From Effusibacillus dendaii (GTDB lineage Bacteria; Bacillota; Bacilli; Tumebacillales; Effusibacillaceae), in NCBI RefSeq assembly GCF_015097055.1, contig NZ_AP023366.1, forward strand, positions 124,001 to 188,000: DNA of 64,000 nucleotides, read 5' to 3'. A program made the position numbers and the translations under genes. Positions 7,481-15,945 of the stretch are shown here, one piece after another. Position 1 is the stretch's first letter. Each line of letters begins with the position of its first letter. The notes beneath the pieces were generated by a model that was given only the letters and a program-made list of their open reading frames with translations, was not told the origin of the DNA and did not search any database.

Positions 7481-8569
7481 CTATGTCATCGGAACCTGAG
7501 GAATAATACGCCCTTCAATTCGTTCAAAAATATCGTCCAAATCCTTCCCTGTAATTGTCAATCCGTGATTTTTCAGCCCAATGATCGCGCGTGACGGATC
7601 CTCGGCGTTACGAACAAGATCCGCTACCGATTTAGCGAGTTCAACTGTACCGCAGGGATAATTGATTTGAGTGGAAGGGATTCCTTCCATCCAGGCATGA
7701 ATGTGAACGATGGCGCCCACTTGCGGGTGTTCGGTATAGATCATCCAGTGTTCGATCGCGTCAACAGATACACGGCGCGGCTGAACTTCTGGCGGGACGC
7801 TTAACAGCATCGTATTGCGTTTTTCATCAAACCCTTTTATCAAGAGGATATCTTGGCCGATTTTTCTTAGATCCCCTTTGTTGACGCCGCTGCCGCTCAT
7901 CCAGAAGCGGTCTTTTGTTTTACGGGCGCTCAAGTTTCCATAACTAAGCCCGCCGATTCCGTATAAACGTTTCACATGCCGAAAATCTTCCGCAGGCAGG
8001 ATTTCCTGAATGGGGAAAGGAGCGGGCCACAAATTCATCGCTTCGATTTTTTGCCCGGCTTTCCAAATTTGTTCGGTTATCTCATCGCCTTCTTGCAGTT
8101 CTTCCGGAAGATCCGGATGAAAGTCATTGTTAATGATTAAATTGGATGCGGCCAAGGGCTCCAGCCGTTCAAAAATTTTATCAAAGAATGTCTCTTCCTG
8201 ACCTGTTTGAAAAGGCACTTTGTAGTATCCCTGCTCAAGCGTTACAAAATAGGTGTCGAAAGTTTCCGGTGTACGAACGATATAAATCAACAAGTTGGAT
8301 AGTGTACGAATCAACATCGGGTACCCGTTTTTAAGGATGTTATCCGGTATCTGATCGGTTTCCACGACTGTAACGACATATGTGGCCTGTGCTTTTCGAC
8401 GGTATGGGCGCAGGCTTCTCGGATCCGCGAAATTCAGCACCAAACGAATATCCTGATCGGGGTGTTCAGCTAACCGATACCCGTGAGCGGCGAGTTTTTG
8501 ATTAAGTCCATTGGCAAACCATTTCTGAAAGTCATTTTGAAATTCACCGTAAAAAGCGTAATTCCCCAT
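7481..8569 (-). CDS. Class II aldolase/adducin-domain protein with an uncharacterised N-terminal domain
   Basis: The C-terminal half (about residues 190-362) is a class II aldolase/adducin domain of the fuculose-phosphate aldolase or ribulose-phosphate epimerase type. Zinc ligands are seen as HIH (289-291) and the His in KNHGL (335); the phosphate/glycine loop is GGLSYGNLSAR (206-216). The N-terminal 180 residues are not recognised; they look like a folded alpha/beta domain, not a signal or membrane region. At 362 residues it is much longer than a simple aldolase (about 215). Start ATG with GGAGGT ahead. Monocistronic. Substrate cannot be assigned. Confidence 0.8.
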   Translation of the reverse strand: MGNYAFYGEFQNDFQKWFANGLNQKLAAHGYRLAEHPDQDIRLVLNFADPRSLRPYRRKAQATYVVTVVETDQIPDNILKNGYPMLIRTLSNLLIYIVRTPETFDTYFVTLEQGYYKVPFQTGQEETFFDKIFERLEPLAASNLIINNDFHPDLPEELQEGDEITEQIWKAGQKIEAMNLWPAPFPIQEILPAEDFRHVKRLYGIGGLSYGNLSARKTKDRFWMSGSGVNKGDLRKIGQDILLIKGFDEKRNTMLLSVPPEVQPRRVSVDAIEHWMIYTEHPQVGAIVHIHAWMEGIPSTQINYPCGTVELAKSVADLVRNAEDPSRAIIGLKNHGLTITGKDLDDIFERIEGRIIPQVPMT

Positions 8570-8658
8570 ACGGACCTCCTATAAAATAATGGGTCGATTT
8601 TCAACAGATAGCAGTATTTCCCTTTGTTTTACGAAAAATACAATCTGTTTTAGGATGT

Positions 8659-8688
8659 TTGAATACGACTGCCCGAATTTGATAAAAT
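8659..8688 (+). promoter_or_regulatory. Candidate promoter of the diacylglycerol kinase gene
   Basis: TTGAAT (8659-8664), 18-base spacer, TAAAAT (8683-8688), ending 39 bases before the ATG. Confidence 0.45.
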
Positions 8689-8727
8689 TGGAAATATGGA
8701 AATACAAGCATAGGAGAAACACGACTG

Positions 8728-9603
8728 ATGAAAGCTTTGCTAATCGTTAATGGACAAGCGGGAAAAGGAAAAACGCGGACACGTTGGATCCGGTTGGAAG
8801 GCTATTTGCAAACGTTCGGTATCCATTATGATGTCCATTTCACTACAAGACCCAAAGCGGCTATTGAGGTGGTAAAGCACGCGGCGGCCAACCAGTATAC
8901 GCACGTCATAGCAGTAGGCGGTGACGGCACAGTGAATGAAGTGGTGAATGGGATCGCTGGTCAAAATATCGTTTTCGGTGTGCTGCCGACGGGAACGGGC
9001 AATGATTTTGCACGCATGTTGCAGATTCCCGTTGACCCGTTTTTAGCCGTCAAGAAAATAGGTACGGAAGTGCATAGACCGGTGGATCTTTTGCAACTGA
9101 ACGGCGGTTATGTGGCCGGGGCCGTTGGCATTGGACTCGACGGGGCGGTGGCGGAGGATATCAACCGGGTGTCCTGGAAGAAGAGAATGGGGACGTTTGG
9201 ATATGTGCTTAGCATGCTGAAGCTGATTTTTACTTTTCCTCCTTTTTCCGTACATTTGGAAATCGATAGTCAGGTTTTCGATTTTCAGGGGTGTTGGCTT
9301 GTTGCGATTGGAAATTCACAGTTTTATGGCGGAGGTATGAAAATCTGCCCGAATGCCAAATTTGACGATGGCTTGCTGGATGTTTGCATCGTACATAACC
9401 TTACGCACTTACAATTGATAAAACTTTTTCCCTCTGTGTTCACAGGTAAGCACATTCTTCATCCCAATGTACTCTGTTTGCAGGGAAGATCGGTTCGAAT
9501 CCAGACAGATCCGGCAGTTCCGGTTCACGGAGATGGAGAAATCTTAGGCAAAACTCCGGGTGAAATCTATATTCGTCCACAAGCGCTGCATGTGATTTAC
9601 TAA
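8728..9603 (+). CDS. Diacylglycerol kinase-family lipid kinase (DagK/YegS/BmrU type)
   Basis: ATP-dependent lipid kinase that probably returns diacylglycerol to the phosphatidic acid pool at the membrane surface. The 291-residue protein carries the DAGK catalytic signature GGDGTVNEV (64-72) and PTGTGNDFAR (87-96). Length matches Bacillus DgkB/BmrU proteins. ATG start with AGGAG. It directly precedes the phospholipid/fatty-acid regulon gene fapR, which fits a role in lipid turnover. The distinction between DagK and related sphingosine or YegS-like kinases rests on similarity only. Confidence 0.88.
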   Translation: MKALLIVNGQAGKGKTRTRWIRLEGYLQTFGIHYDVHFTTRPKAAIEVVKHAAANQYTHVIAVGGDGTVNEVVNGIAGQNIVFGVLPTGTGNDFARMLQIPVDPFLAVKKIGTEVHRPVDLLQLNGGYVAGAVGIGLDGAVAEDINRVSWKKRMGTFGYVLSMLKLIFTFPPFSVHLEIDSQVFDFQGCWLVAIGNSQFYGGGMKICPNAKFDDGLLDVCIVHNLTHLQLIKLFPSVFTGKHILHPNVLCLQGRSVRIQTDPAVPVHGDGEILGKTPGEIYIRPQALHVIY

Positions 9604-9750
9604 ACCCGATTCTACTATCCCCCGCTCCTTTCCTCCACCTCTTATCTTTCCAACAGGAACAACGCAGAGCATTTATGGGGCAGGTTGGGCAACAAGTTTT
9701 CTTTTCACAAGAAAGTCTGTCTTTTTTTTCCGAGTTTGTATAAAATGCAG

Positions 9751-9780
9751 TTGTGTTGGACAAGGATTGCGTTATATACT
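9751..9780 (+). promoter_or_regulatory. Promoter of the fapR-plsX-fab operon
   Basis: -10 TATACT at 9775-9780 with TTGTGT at 9751-9756, 18-base spacer. The FapR operator begins four bases downstream, over the likely transcription start. Confidence 0.6.
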
Positions 9781-9783
9781 GTT

Positions 9784-9803
9784 ATTAGCACTAGGTACTA
9801 AAT
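9784..9803 (+). promoter_or_regulatory. FapR operator (autoregulatory)
   Basis: TTAGCACTAGGTACTAA at 9785-9801 is an imperfect palindrome close to the FapR consensus (TTAGTACC..TACTAA type). It overlaps the predicted start of transcription, where bound FapR would block initiation. Malonyl-CoA would release it. Confidence 0.8.
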
Positions 9804-9832
9804 GCAGGTATATTCTGGTTGGAGGTTTGCAT

Positions 9833-10411
9833 GTGGCGGGAATGTCAAAGAAAGAACGCCAGACAGCATTGTTGCGTCTGTTGGAAGAACAGCCTTTCAT
9901 TACGGACGAGGCGTTGGCAGGGAAATTCCAGGTCAGCATACAAACTATCCGGCTTGATCGGCTGGCTTTAGGAATACCGGAAGTACGCGAACGCATTAAA
10001 GCGGTGGCCGAACAAAAACAGACCGATCTGCGATCATTGGAAGGAACTGAAGTAATCGGTCAGTTGATCGAACTGAATTTGAATGAAATGGCGATTTCGA
10101 TCCTTGATATCGAACCGGCTCATGTATTCAGCAAAACCAAAATTGTTCGTGGACATCATTTGTTCGCGCAGGCAAACTCATTGGCTGTCGCTGTAATTGA
10201 CGCCGATGTGGTGTTGACCCGTACAGCGAATATCCGCTTTGTAAGGTCAGGCAGACTTGGGGAGCGGTTGGTTTGTAAAGCGGTTGTTACTTCCAATCAA
10301 ACGGATCGCGCCCATGTGGAGGTCACAACACGGGTTGGCGAGGATATTGTTTTCTTCGGCAAATTCATAGTAGTTAAAATGGCGCTTGATACGATGATAG
10401 GAGGCGGATGA
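9833..10411 (+). CDS. fapR: Transcriptional repressor FapR of fatty-acid and phospholipid synthesis
   Basis: FapR senses malonyl-CoA and represses fatty-acid/phospholipid genes. The N-terminal DeoR-type helix-turn-helix shows PFITDEALAGKFQVSIQTIRLDRL, followed by a linker and a C-terminal hotdog effector domain (about residues 100-185). The frame opens at 9767, but GGAGG at 9821-9825 fits the GTG at 9833, giving 192 residues, the usual length; an ATG at 9842 is an alternative. The extra upstream codons would cover the operator. The stop overlaps the plsX start region. First gene of the operon. Confidence 0.95.
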   Translation: MAGMSKKERQTALLRLLEEQPFITDEALAGKFQVSIQTIRLDRLALGIPEVRERIKAVAEQKQTDLRSLEGTEVIGQLIELNLNEMAISILDIEPAHVFSKTKIVRGHHLFAQANSLAVAVIDADVVLTRTANIRFVRSGRLGERLVCKAVVTSNQTDRAHVEVTTRVGEDIVFFGKFIVVKMALDTMIGGG

Positions 10412-11406
10412 TGAAACTGGCGATCGATGCGATGGGCGGAGACCATGCGCCGGATGAAATCGTAAAAGGCTCCGTCCAGGCGGCAAAAACGAATCCTGAT
10501 CTGCATTTGATACTGGTCGGCGATTCTCTGCGAATTCGTCCTCTGCTGGCAGCAGAAAGTTTGCCGAATGTTTCTCTTGTCCATACGACGGAAGTGATTG
10601 GGGCGGAAGATGAACCGGTGAAGGCTGTCCGGCGAAAGAAAGATGCCTCCCTGACAGTTGCCGCCCAAATGGTTAAAGACGGTCAGGTTGATGGGTTTGT
10701 TTCCGCCGGTAATACAGGTGCTTTGATGGCGGCTGGACTGCTTTTGATGGGGCGTATTGAAGGGATAGAGCGTCCCGCTTTAGCATCCGTTCTGCCGACA
10801 TTTAGCAGCAATGGAGTCCTGGTGCTTGACCTGGGAGCCAATATGGACGCGGATCCGGCACATCTGCTGCAGTACGCCGTAATGGGCAATCTCTACGCGA
10901 AATATGTGCTTTCCATTGATCGACCGCGAGTCGGTCTGCTCAGTGTAGGAACGGAAGCGGGGAAAGGGAACAAGTTAACAAAAGAATCGTTTGAGCTTCT
11001 GTCCGGCAGGTCGTTTGATTTTGTCGGCAATGTGGAAGCGCGGGATATTCTTTACGGTGTGTGTGATGTGGTGGTCTGTGACGGGTTTGTCGGCAATGTC
11101 ATGCTGAAACTGATGGAAGGCATGGGCTTAGGCATGTTTAACGCTTTAAAAGACGTTTTTATGGCGAATACTGTGTCTAAGCTGGCTGCGCTGGCGCTCA
11201 AACCCCAGTTGAAACAATTTAAAAAGCGGTTCGATTACTTGGAATACGGCGGCGCCCCTTTGCTTGGCGTCGACGGCTTATGCATCAAAGCGCACGGTTC
11301 TTCCAATGCGCGTGCTTTAGAGGTGGCGATTTCACAGGCGCGCCAGTTCTTACTGCACGGAGTGCTCGATCAAATACGTCTTGGGGCAGGAGAGGATAAA
11401 GGATGA
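10411..11406 (+). CDS. plsX: Phosphate acyltransferase PlsX
   Basis: PlsX makes acyl-phosphate from acyl-ACP and phosphate, the entry to phosphatidic acid synthesis in Gram-positive bacteria. The N terminus KLAIDAMGGDHAP and the internal SAGNTGALMA block are diagnostic, and the 331-residue length is normal. Two tandem ATGs occur at 10408 and 10411; AGGAGG at 10399-10404 spaces better to the second. It is translationally linked to fapR upstream and to fabH downstream (ATGA overlap). Confidence 0.96.
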   Translation: MKLAIDAMGGDHAPDEIVKGSVQAAKTNPDLHLILVGDSLRIRPLLAAESLPNVSLVHTTEVIGAEDEPVKAVRRKKDASLTVAAQMVKDGQVDGFVSAGNTGALMAAGLLLMGRIEGIERPALASVLPTFSSNGVLVLDLGANMDADPAHLLQYAVMGNLYAKYVLSIDRPRVGLLSVGTEAGKGNKLTKESFELLSGRSFDFVGNVEARDILYGVCDVVVCDGFVGNVMLKLMEGMGLGMFNALKDVFMANTVSKLAALALKPQLKQFKKRFDYLEYGGAPLLGVDGLCIKAHGSSNARALEVAISQARQFLLHGVLDQIRLGAGEDKG

Positions 11407-12383
11407 AATCAGTCGGTATTTTAGGAACCGGTTCGGCATTGCCCGAACGTGTATTAACCAATCAGGACCTTGAAAAAATGGTCGATACGTCTGACGAATG
11501 GATTGTCTCCCGAACGGGCATCCGGGAAAGGCGTATCGCCGATGAAAATACAGCTTCATCTGATCTGGCGTCCGAAGCTGCCAGGAAAGCGATTGAAAAC
11601 GCAGGCATTTCGCCGCGGGATATCGATCTGATTATCTGTGCGACTGTTACTCCTGATTATATGTTCCCGGCGACCGCCTGTCTCGTGCAGGACCGTCTGG
11701 GAATTGAGAAAACGGGTGCATTTGACCTGTCGGCCGGCTGCAGCGGTTTCCTGTATGCGTTGTCCTGTGCGGTTCCGATGATTCAGGCGGGTGCGATTCG
11801 AAACGCGGTGGTAATCGGTGTGGACCTTCTCTCCAGCATTACGGATTACACTGACCGCAATACATGCGTCCTGTTTGGCGACGGCGCAGGGGCGGTGGTG
11901 ATTGGAGAAGTGCCGGAAGGACACGGGTTCCTGGCGTTTGATATCGGTTCGGACGGCAGCGGCAGTCAGCACCTGATTCAGAACTACAGCGGTTCGCGCG
12001 GTCGAATTACGCCGGAAGTCGTGGTCAACAAAGAGAACACAATTGCGATGAACGGCAAGGAAGTGTTCAAGTTTGCCGTTCGCGTGATGAACACAGCGAC
12101 AGAAGAAGTGCTGCGGAAAGCGGGTCTCCATAAAGAGGATATCGATTTGTTGATTCCTCACCAGGCCAATATCCGAATTATTGACTACGCAAGAGAACGG
12201 CTCGGTTTGCCGGAAGAAAAAGTGGTTGTCAATGTCAACCGGTACGGCAACATGTCATCCGCTTCGATTCCAATCGCGCTTGATGAAGCGAACCGGGCGG
12301 GACGCCTAAACGGGGGCGACTTGCTTCTGTTGGTTGGGTTTGGCGCTGGGTTGACATGGGGTTCCACACTGGTGCGTTGGTAG
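11403..12383 (+). CDS. fabH: 3-oxoacyl-ACP synthase III
   Basis: FabH condenses a short acyl-CoA primer with malonyl-ACP to start fatty-acid synthesis. Primer choice here (straight or branched) cannot be read from sequence with confidence. The 326-residue product has the complete Cys-His-Asn triad: Cys113 in AGCSGF, His253 in PHQAN and Asn283 in YGNMSS. It overlaps plsX by four bases and is followed after 47 bases by fabD. Confidence 0.96.
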   Translation: MKSVGILGTGSALPERVLTNQDLEKMVDTSDEWIVSRTGIRERRIADENTASSDLASEAARKAIENAGISPRDIDLIICATVTPDYMFPATACLVQDRLGIEKTGAFDLSAGCSGFLYALSCAVPMIQAGAIRNAVVIGVDLLSSITDYTDRNTCVLFGDGAGAVVIGEVPEGHGFLAFDIGSDGSGSQHLIQNYSGSRGRITPEVVVNKENTIAMNGKEVFKFAVRVMNTATEEVLRKAGLHKEDIDLLIPHQANIRIIDYARERLGLPEEKVVVNVNRYGNMSSASIPIALDEANRAGRLNGGDLLLLVGFGAGLTWGSTLVRW

Positions 12384-12430
12384 ATCCACGCTTCGGGTTC
12401 CATTTCGCAGGTGGAAAGGAGAGTTTTCGT

Positions 12431-13375
12431 ATGAAAAAATTGGCCTTTGTTTTCCCGGGGCAAGGCGCACAGGTTGTCGGGATGGGGAAAGAGATGGCAG
12501 ACCGCTATCCGGAAGCGAGACAGGTTTTTGAAGCGGCCGATGATGCGCTTGGCTTCTCACTGAGCCGGATCATTTTTGAAGGGCCGGAAGACCAGCTTCG
12601 ATTGACGTATTATACGCAACCGGCGATTCTAACGACGAGTATTGCACTGTATCAAGTATTTGCGAAAGAAGGGTACCTGCCAAGCTTTGTGGCAGGCCAT
12701 TCGCTGGGTGAATATTCCGCTTTGGTGGCCGCCGATGCAATCGATTTTGTCGATGCGGTAAAGGTGGTTCATCAACGCGGCAAATTCATGGATGAAGCGG
12801 TTCCTGCCGGACTTGGCGCGATGTCGGCTGTAATCGGAGGCGATCGGGCGGAGATCCAGCGGATTTGTCAATCGGTTTCCGGTTCCATCGGCGCGGTAGA
12901 ACTGGCGAATATCAACTGTCCCGGCCAGGTGGTCATTTCCGGCAAAGCGGAAGCGGTCGCGGAGGCGGGCCGACAGCTGGCGGAAACAGGTTTGCGTGTA
13001 ATTCCGCTTGTCGTATCTGGGCCGTTTCATAGTTCCCTGATGCAGCCTGCAGCCGATAAATTGGTCAACGTGTTGGAAGCTGTCAATGTACGGGACGCCA
13101 AAATACCGGTTGTGGCAAATGTTTCGGGCAAACCGGTCATCTCCGCTGGCGAAATTCGCGGCGCGCTGTACGAGCAGGTGGCATCCTCCGTGCTTTGGGA
13201 ACAATCGGTCAATTACATGCTCGAACAGGGCGTTGAGGCGTTTGTTGAAATTGGGCCCGGTCAAGTGCTGTCCGGATTAATCAAAAAAGTAAATCGCCGC
13301 ACACCGACTCTGTCCGTTCAGGACCCATTATCTTTGGAGAAAGCGGTATCCACTTTGAAGGGAGAAGCGGAATGA
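12431..13375 (+). CDS. fabD: Malonyl-CoA:ACP malonyltransferase
   Basis: FabD loads malonate onto acyl carrier protein. The active-site GHSLGEYSAL (residues 89-98, Ser91 nucleophile) and N-terminal FPGQGAQ motif are intact. The frame is open to 12356, but GGAAAGGAGAG just before the ATG at 12431 gives a standard start (MKKLAFVFPGQGAQ) and 314 residues. The stop overlaps fabG by four bases. Confidence 0.96.
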   Translation: MKKLAFVFPGQGAQVVGMGKEMADRYPEARQVFEAADDALGFSLSRIIFEGPEDQLRLTYYTQPAILTTSIALYQVFAKEGYLPSFVAGHSLGEYSALVAADAIDFVDAVKVVHQRGKFMDEAVPAGLGAMSAVIGGDRAEIQRICQSVSGSIGAVELANINCPGQVVISGKAEAVAEAGRQLAETGLRVIPLVVSGPFHSSLMQPAADKLVNVLEAVNVRDAKIPVVANVSGKPVISAGEIRGALYEQVASSVLWEQSVNYMLEQGVEAFVEIGPGQVLSGLIKKVNRRTPTLSVQDPLSLEKAVSTLKGEAE

Positions 13376-14109
13376 GCGAAAAAGTAGCAATTGTGACAGG
13401 CGCTTCCCGTGGGATCGGCCGGGCTGTGGCGCTGGAATTGGCAGCTCGCGGCATTAAAGTCGTGGTCAATTTTGCAGGAAATCAATCGGCAGCTGAAGAA
13501 GTAGTCAGTCAGATTCAGCAGTCGGGCGGGCAAGCAATCGCTGTGCAAGGCAATGTGGCAGTGGTTCAGGATGCGGAAAAGCTGGTCAATACGGCGCTTG
13601 AAACGTTCGGGCGTGTCGATATTCTTGTCAACAATGCAGGTATCACACGTGACAATCTCTTGATTCGCATGAAAGAGGAAGAGTGGGACGAAGTCATCGC
13701 CATTAACCTAAAAGGGGTATTCAACTGTACGAAAGCGGTCACCCGACCGATGATGAAACAGCGTTATGGTCGGATTATCAACATCACTTCCGTAGTCGCG
13801 CTCATGGGAAATCCGGGCCAGGCCAACTATACGGCCGCAAAATCGGGCGTAATCGGTTTGACCAAATCGAACGCAAGGGAACTCGCTTCCCGCAATATCA
13901 CGGTGAATGCAGTGGCGCCCGGATATATTCAGACCGATATGACGGCTGCCTTGAATGAAGATGTGAAACAGGCGCTGAATCAGCAAATTCCGCTGGGCCG
14001 ATTGGGCGACCCGCAGGATGTGGCGAAGGCGGTGGCATTCCTTGCCTCTGACGATGCTTCCTACATTACTGGGCAAGTTTTGTCGATCGATGGCGGTATG
14101 GTGATGTAG
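13372..14109 (+). CDS. fabG: 3-oxoacyl-ACP reductase
   Basis: FabG performs the NADPH-dependent first reduction in each elongation cycle. It is a 245-residue SDR enzyme with cofactor loop TGASRGIG (9-16), NNAG (87-90), and the catalytic triad Ser140, Tyr153 and Lys157 (YTAAK). The C terminus SIDGGMVM is typical. Translationally coupled to fabD. A gap of 51 bases with a possible promoter separates it from acpP. Confidence 0.96.
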   Translation: MSEKVAIVTGASRGIGRAVALELAARGIKVVVNFAGNQSAAEEVVSQIQQSGGQAIAVQGNVAVVQDAEKLVNTALETFGRVDILVNNAGITRDNLLIRMKEEEWDEVIAINLKGVFNCTKAVTRPMMKQRYGRIINITSVVALMGNPGQANYTAAKSGVIGLTKSNARELASRNITVNAVAPGYIQTDMTAALNEDVKQALNQQIPLGRLGDPQDVAKAVAFLASDDASYITGQVLSIDGGMVM

Positions 14110-14111
14110 TG

Positions 14112-14140
14112 CTGACTTGTACCTGTTTATCGTGTATACT
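14112..14140 (+). promoter_or_regulatory. Candidate promoter ahead of acpP
   Basis: TATACT at 14135-14140 with CTGACT at 14112-14117 and a 17-base spacer. An extra internal promoter would fit the high demand for acyl carrier protein. Confidence 0.35.
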
Positions 14141-14160
14141 TGGTGGAGGAGGTGAAATAC

Positions 14161-14394
14161 ATGTCCGTTTTTGATACAGTCAAAAAGATTATCGTGGACC
14201 GTTTAGGGGTCGACGAATCTGCTGTAACCATGGAAGCAACGTTTAAAGATGATCTGGGCGCAGATTCGCTCGATGTGGTAGAGCTTGTAATGGAGCTGGA
14301 AGATGAATTCGATCTGGAAATCTCCGATGAAGATGCGGAGAAAATCAGCAGTGTAGGGGAAGTCGTAAGATACATAGAGTCCCACAAAGCGTAA
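14161..14394 (+). CDS. acpP: Acyl carrier protein
   Basis: Carrier of growing acyl chains, 77 residues and strongly acidic. The phosphopantetheine attachment site is Ser36 in GADSLD. GGAGGAGGTG lies just before the ATG at 14161; the longer frame from 14140 would start inside the promoter. A strong terminator follows, so fabF beyond it is expressed by read-through or from its own promoter. Confidence 0.97.
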   Translation: MSVFDTVKKIIVDRLGVDESAVTMEATFKDDLGADSLDVVELVMELEDEFDLEISDEDAEKISSVGEVVRYIESHKA

Positions 14395-14413
14395 ATTTTC
14401 CAAGTCGGATATA

Positions 14414-14448
14414 ATAAGTCCCGCAGGTCGCCTCGGGACTTATTTTAA
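14414..14448 (+). terminator. Intrinsic terminator after acpP
   Basis: Perfect 10-base-pair stem (14414-14423 with 14434-14443) followed by TATTTTAA. Confidence 0.85.
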
Positions 14449-14568
14449 CAGCCTGGAAAGTATAAAAATGTGATATAACATCACCATTTTTATACTTTCG
14501 GCTGTCGAAAAAGGCTTCCTCTATTAGACGCCGCTTCTTCTTGAATATGCTTCGGTAGAAGCTTTTTT
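14445..14568 (+). repeat. Double-hairpin intergenic element, copy 1 (before fabF)
   Basis: About 125 bases repeated at 29511-29636 with roughly 85-90% identity. The first part is a long palindrome, 14448-14505: ACAGCC pairs with GGCTGT and GAAAGTATAAAAATG pairs with its complement around a short loop. A conserved linker (CGAAAAAGGCTTCCTCT) leads to a second hairpin GCTTC-GGTA-GAAGC followed by six Ts (14549-14568), like an intrinsic terminator. It ends 62 bases before fabF. Either a small non-autonomous mobile repeat or a leader-type regulator. Confidence 0.75.
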
Positions 14569-14630
14569 AGGATAAAGATGCTTGGGATAAAGATGCTTGG
14601 GAAAACTGTGAAATGAGGTGAACAACCCGC

Positions 14631-15875
14631 ATGAAAAGGCGAGTGGTTGTGACCGGTATGGGTGTAATCTCGCCGGTAGGCAACACGGTATCGACCTTTT
14701 GGGAAAACCTGGTGGCCGGCAAATCGGGCATCGGTCCTATTACACGTTTTGATACGACCGATTATCCCTGCAAAATTGCAGGTGAAGTAAAAGGTTTTAA
14801 CCCGGAAGATTATATTGAGAAGAAAGATGTCCGTCGTCTTGACCGTTTCACACAATACGCCGTGGCGGCTGCCAAACAGGCGATGGAACAAAGCAAACTC
14901 GAGATTACACCGGAAAATGCGGGACGAATTGGTGTGTATGTCGGTTCCGGCATTGGCGGCCTCGAATCGCTGTTGGAGAATCATCAAATCCTTCTGGAAA
15001 AAGGGCCGAGACGGGTTTCGCCATTCATGATCCCGATGATGATCGGTGATATGGCGTCCGGTCAAATCTCCATTTACCTGGGGGCAAAAGGTCCCAACTC
15101 ATCGCCGATTTCGGCTTGTGCCACAGCGACCAACGCGATTGGCGATGCGTTCAAGATTATCGAACGCGGCGCAGCGGATGTCATGCTTGCGGGCGGGGCG
15201 GAAGCCACCGTTCTGCCGATTGCGGTTGCCGGGTTCTGTTCGGCGAAAGCGTTGGCCACCAATTTTAATGATCGGCCGGAAAAGGCGAGTCGACCGTTTG
15301 ATCGCGACCGGGATGGATTTGTAATGGGAGAAGGCGCCGGTGTTCTGATTTTGGAAGAGCTGGAACACGCCAAGCGGCGAAACGCTCCGATTTTTGGAGA
15401 AGTTATCGGTTATGGCATGAGCGGCGACGCGTATCATATCACGCAACCGGCTCCGGAAGGGGAAGGGGCGGCACGTGCGATGCGAGAAGCGCTGCGCGAT
15501 GCAGGAATTCAGCCGGAACAGGTGGATTACATCAACGCGCATGGCACATCTACCGATTTTAACGACAAGTTTGAAACCATGGCCATTAAAAAAGTGTTTG
15601 GTGACTATGCTTACAAACTCCCGGTTTCTTCTACAAAATCGGTTACGGGGCACCTGCTGGGCGCTGCTGGCGCCGTGGAAGCGGTCGCTTGCCTGAAAGC
15701 AATCGAAAATCAAATCCTGCCGCCCACCATCAATTATGAACATCCGGACCCTGAATGCGATTTGGATTATGTCCCGAATCAGGCAAGACCGGCAAAAGCT
15801 GACATTGTAATGTCTAACTCATTTGGATTTGGCGGGCATAATGCGTGCATTATTTTGCGAAAATATAATGACTGA
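14631..15875 (+). CDS. fabF: 3-oxoacyl-ACP synthase II
   Basis: FabF elongates acyl-ACP and modulates chain composition. The 414-residue product has catalytic Cys163 (SACATAT), His304 ([10 protein letters not shown]) and His341 ([11 protein letters not shown]). It begins [11 protein letters not shown] with AGGTG upstream. It follows acpP as usual but is separated by a terminator and the double-hairpin element. An inverted repeat (CCTGGC..GCCAGG, about 15882-15918) without a T run separates it from rnc. Confidence 0.96.
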   Translation: MKRRVVVTGMGVISPVGNTVSTFWENLVAGKSGIGPITRFDTTDYPCKIAGEVKGFNPEDYIEKKDVRRLDRFTQYAVAAAKQAMEQSKLEITPENAGRIGVYVGSGIGGLESLLENHQILLEKGPRRVSPFMIPMMIGDMASGQISIYLGAKGPNSSPISACATATNAIGDAFKIIERGAADVMLAGGAEATVLPIAVAGFCSAKALATNFNDRPEKASRPFDRDRDGFVMGEGAGVLILEELEHAKRRNAPIFGEVIGYGMSGDAYHITQPAPEGEGAARAMREALRDAGIQPEQVDYINAHGTSTDFNDKFETMAIKKVFGDYAYKLPVSSTKSVTGHLLGAAGAVEAVACLKAIENQILPPTINYEHPDPECDLDYVPNQARPAKADIVMSNSFGFGGHNACIILRKYND

Positions 15876-15945
15876 GTTGCTCCCTGGCGCGAGACAAAAC
15901 AGATCGTGCCAGGGTGTTATGCTGATGAGGTACAGGTGAGCCGTC

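Noticed and set aside
14472-14488. Crp/Fnr-like site TGTGA..TCACC in the palindrome of element A
   Set aside because: The spacer is seven bases instead of six, and the half-sites are by-products of the hairpin; no suitable -10 is at the right distance.
15099-15743. Long minus-strand frame opposite fabF, and similar long antisense frames opposite plsX, fabD and the acyl-CoA dehydrogenase
   Set aside because: They are shadows of G+C-rich codon usage: no ribosome sites, no domain resemblance, and they overlap highly conserved genes.
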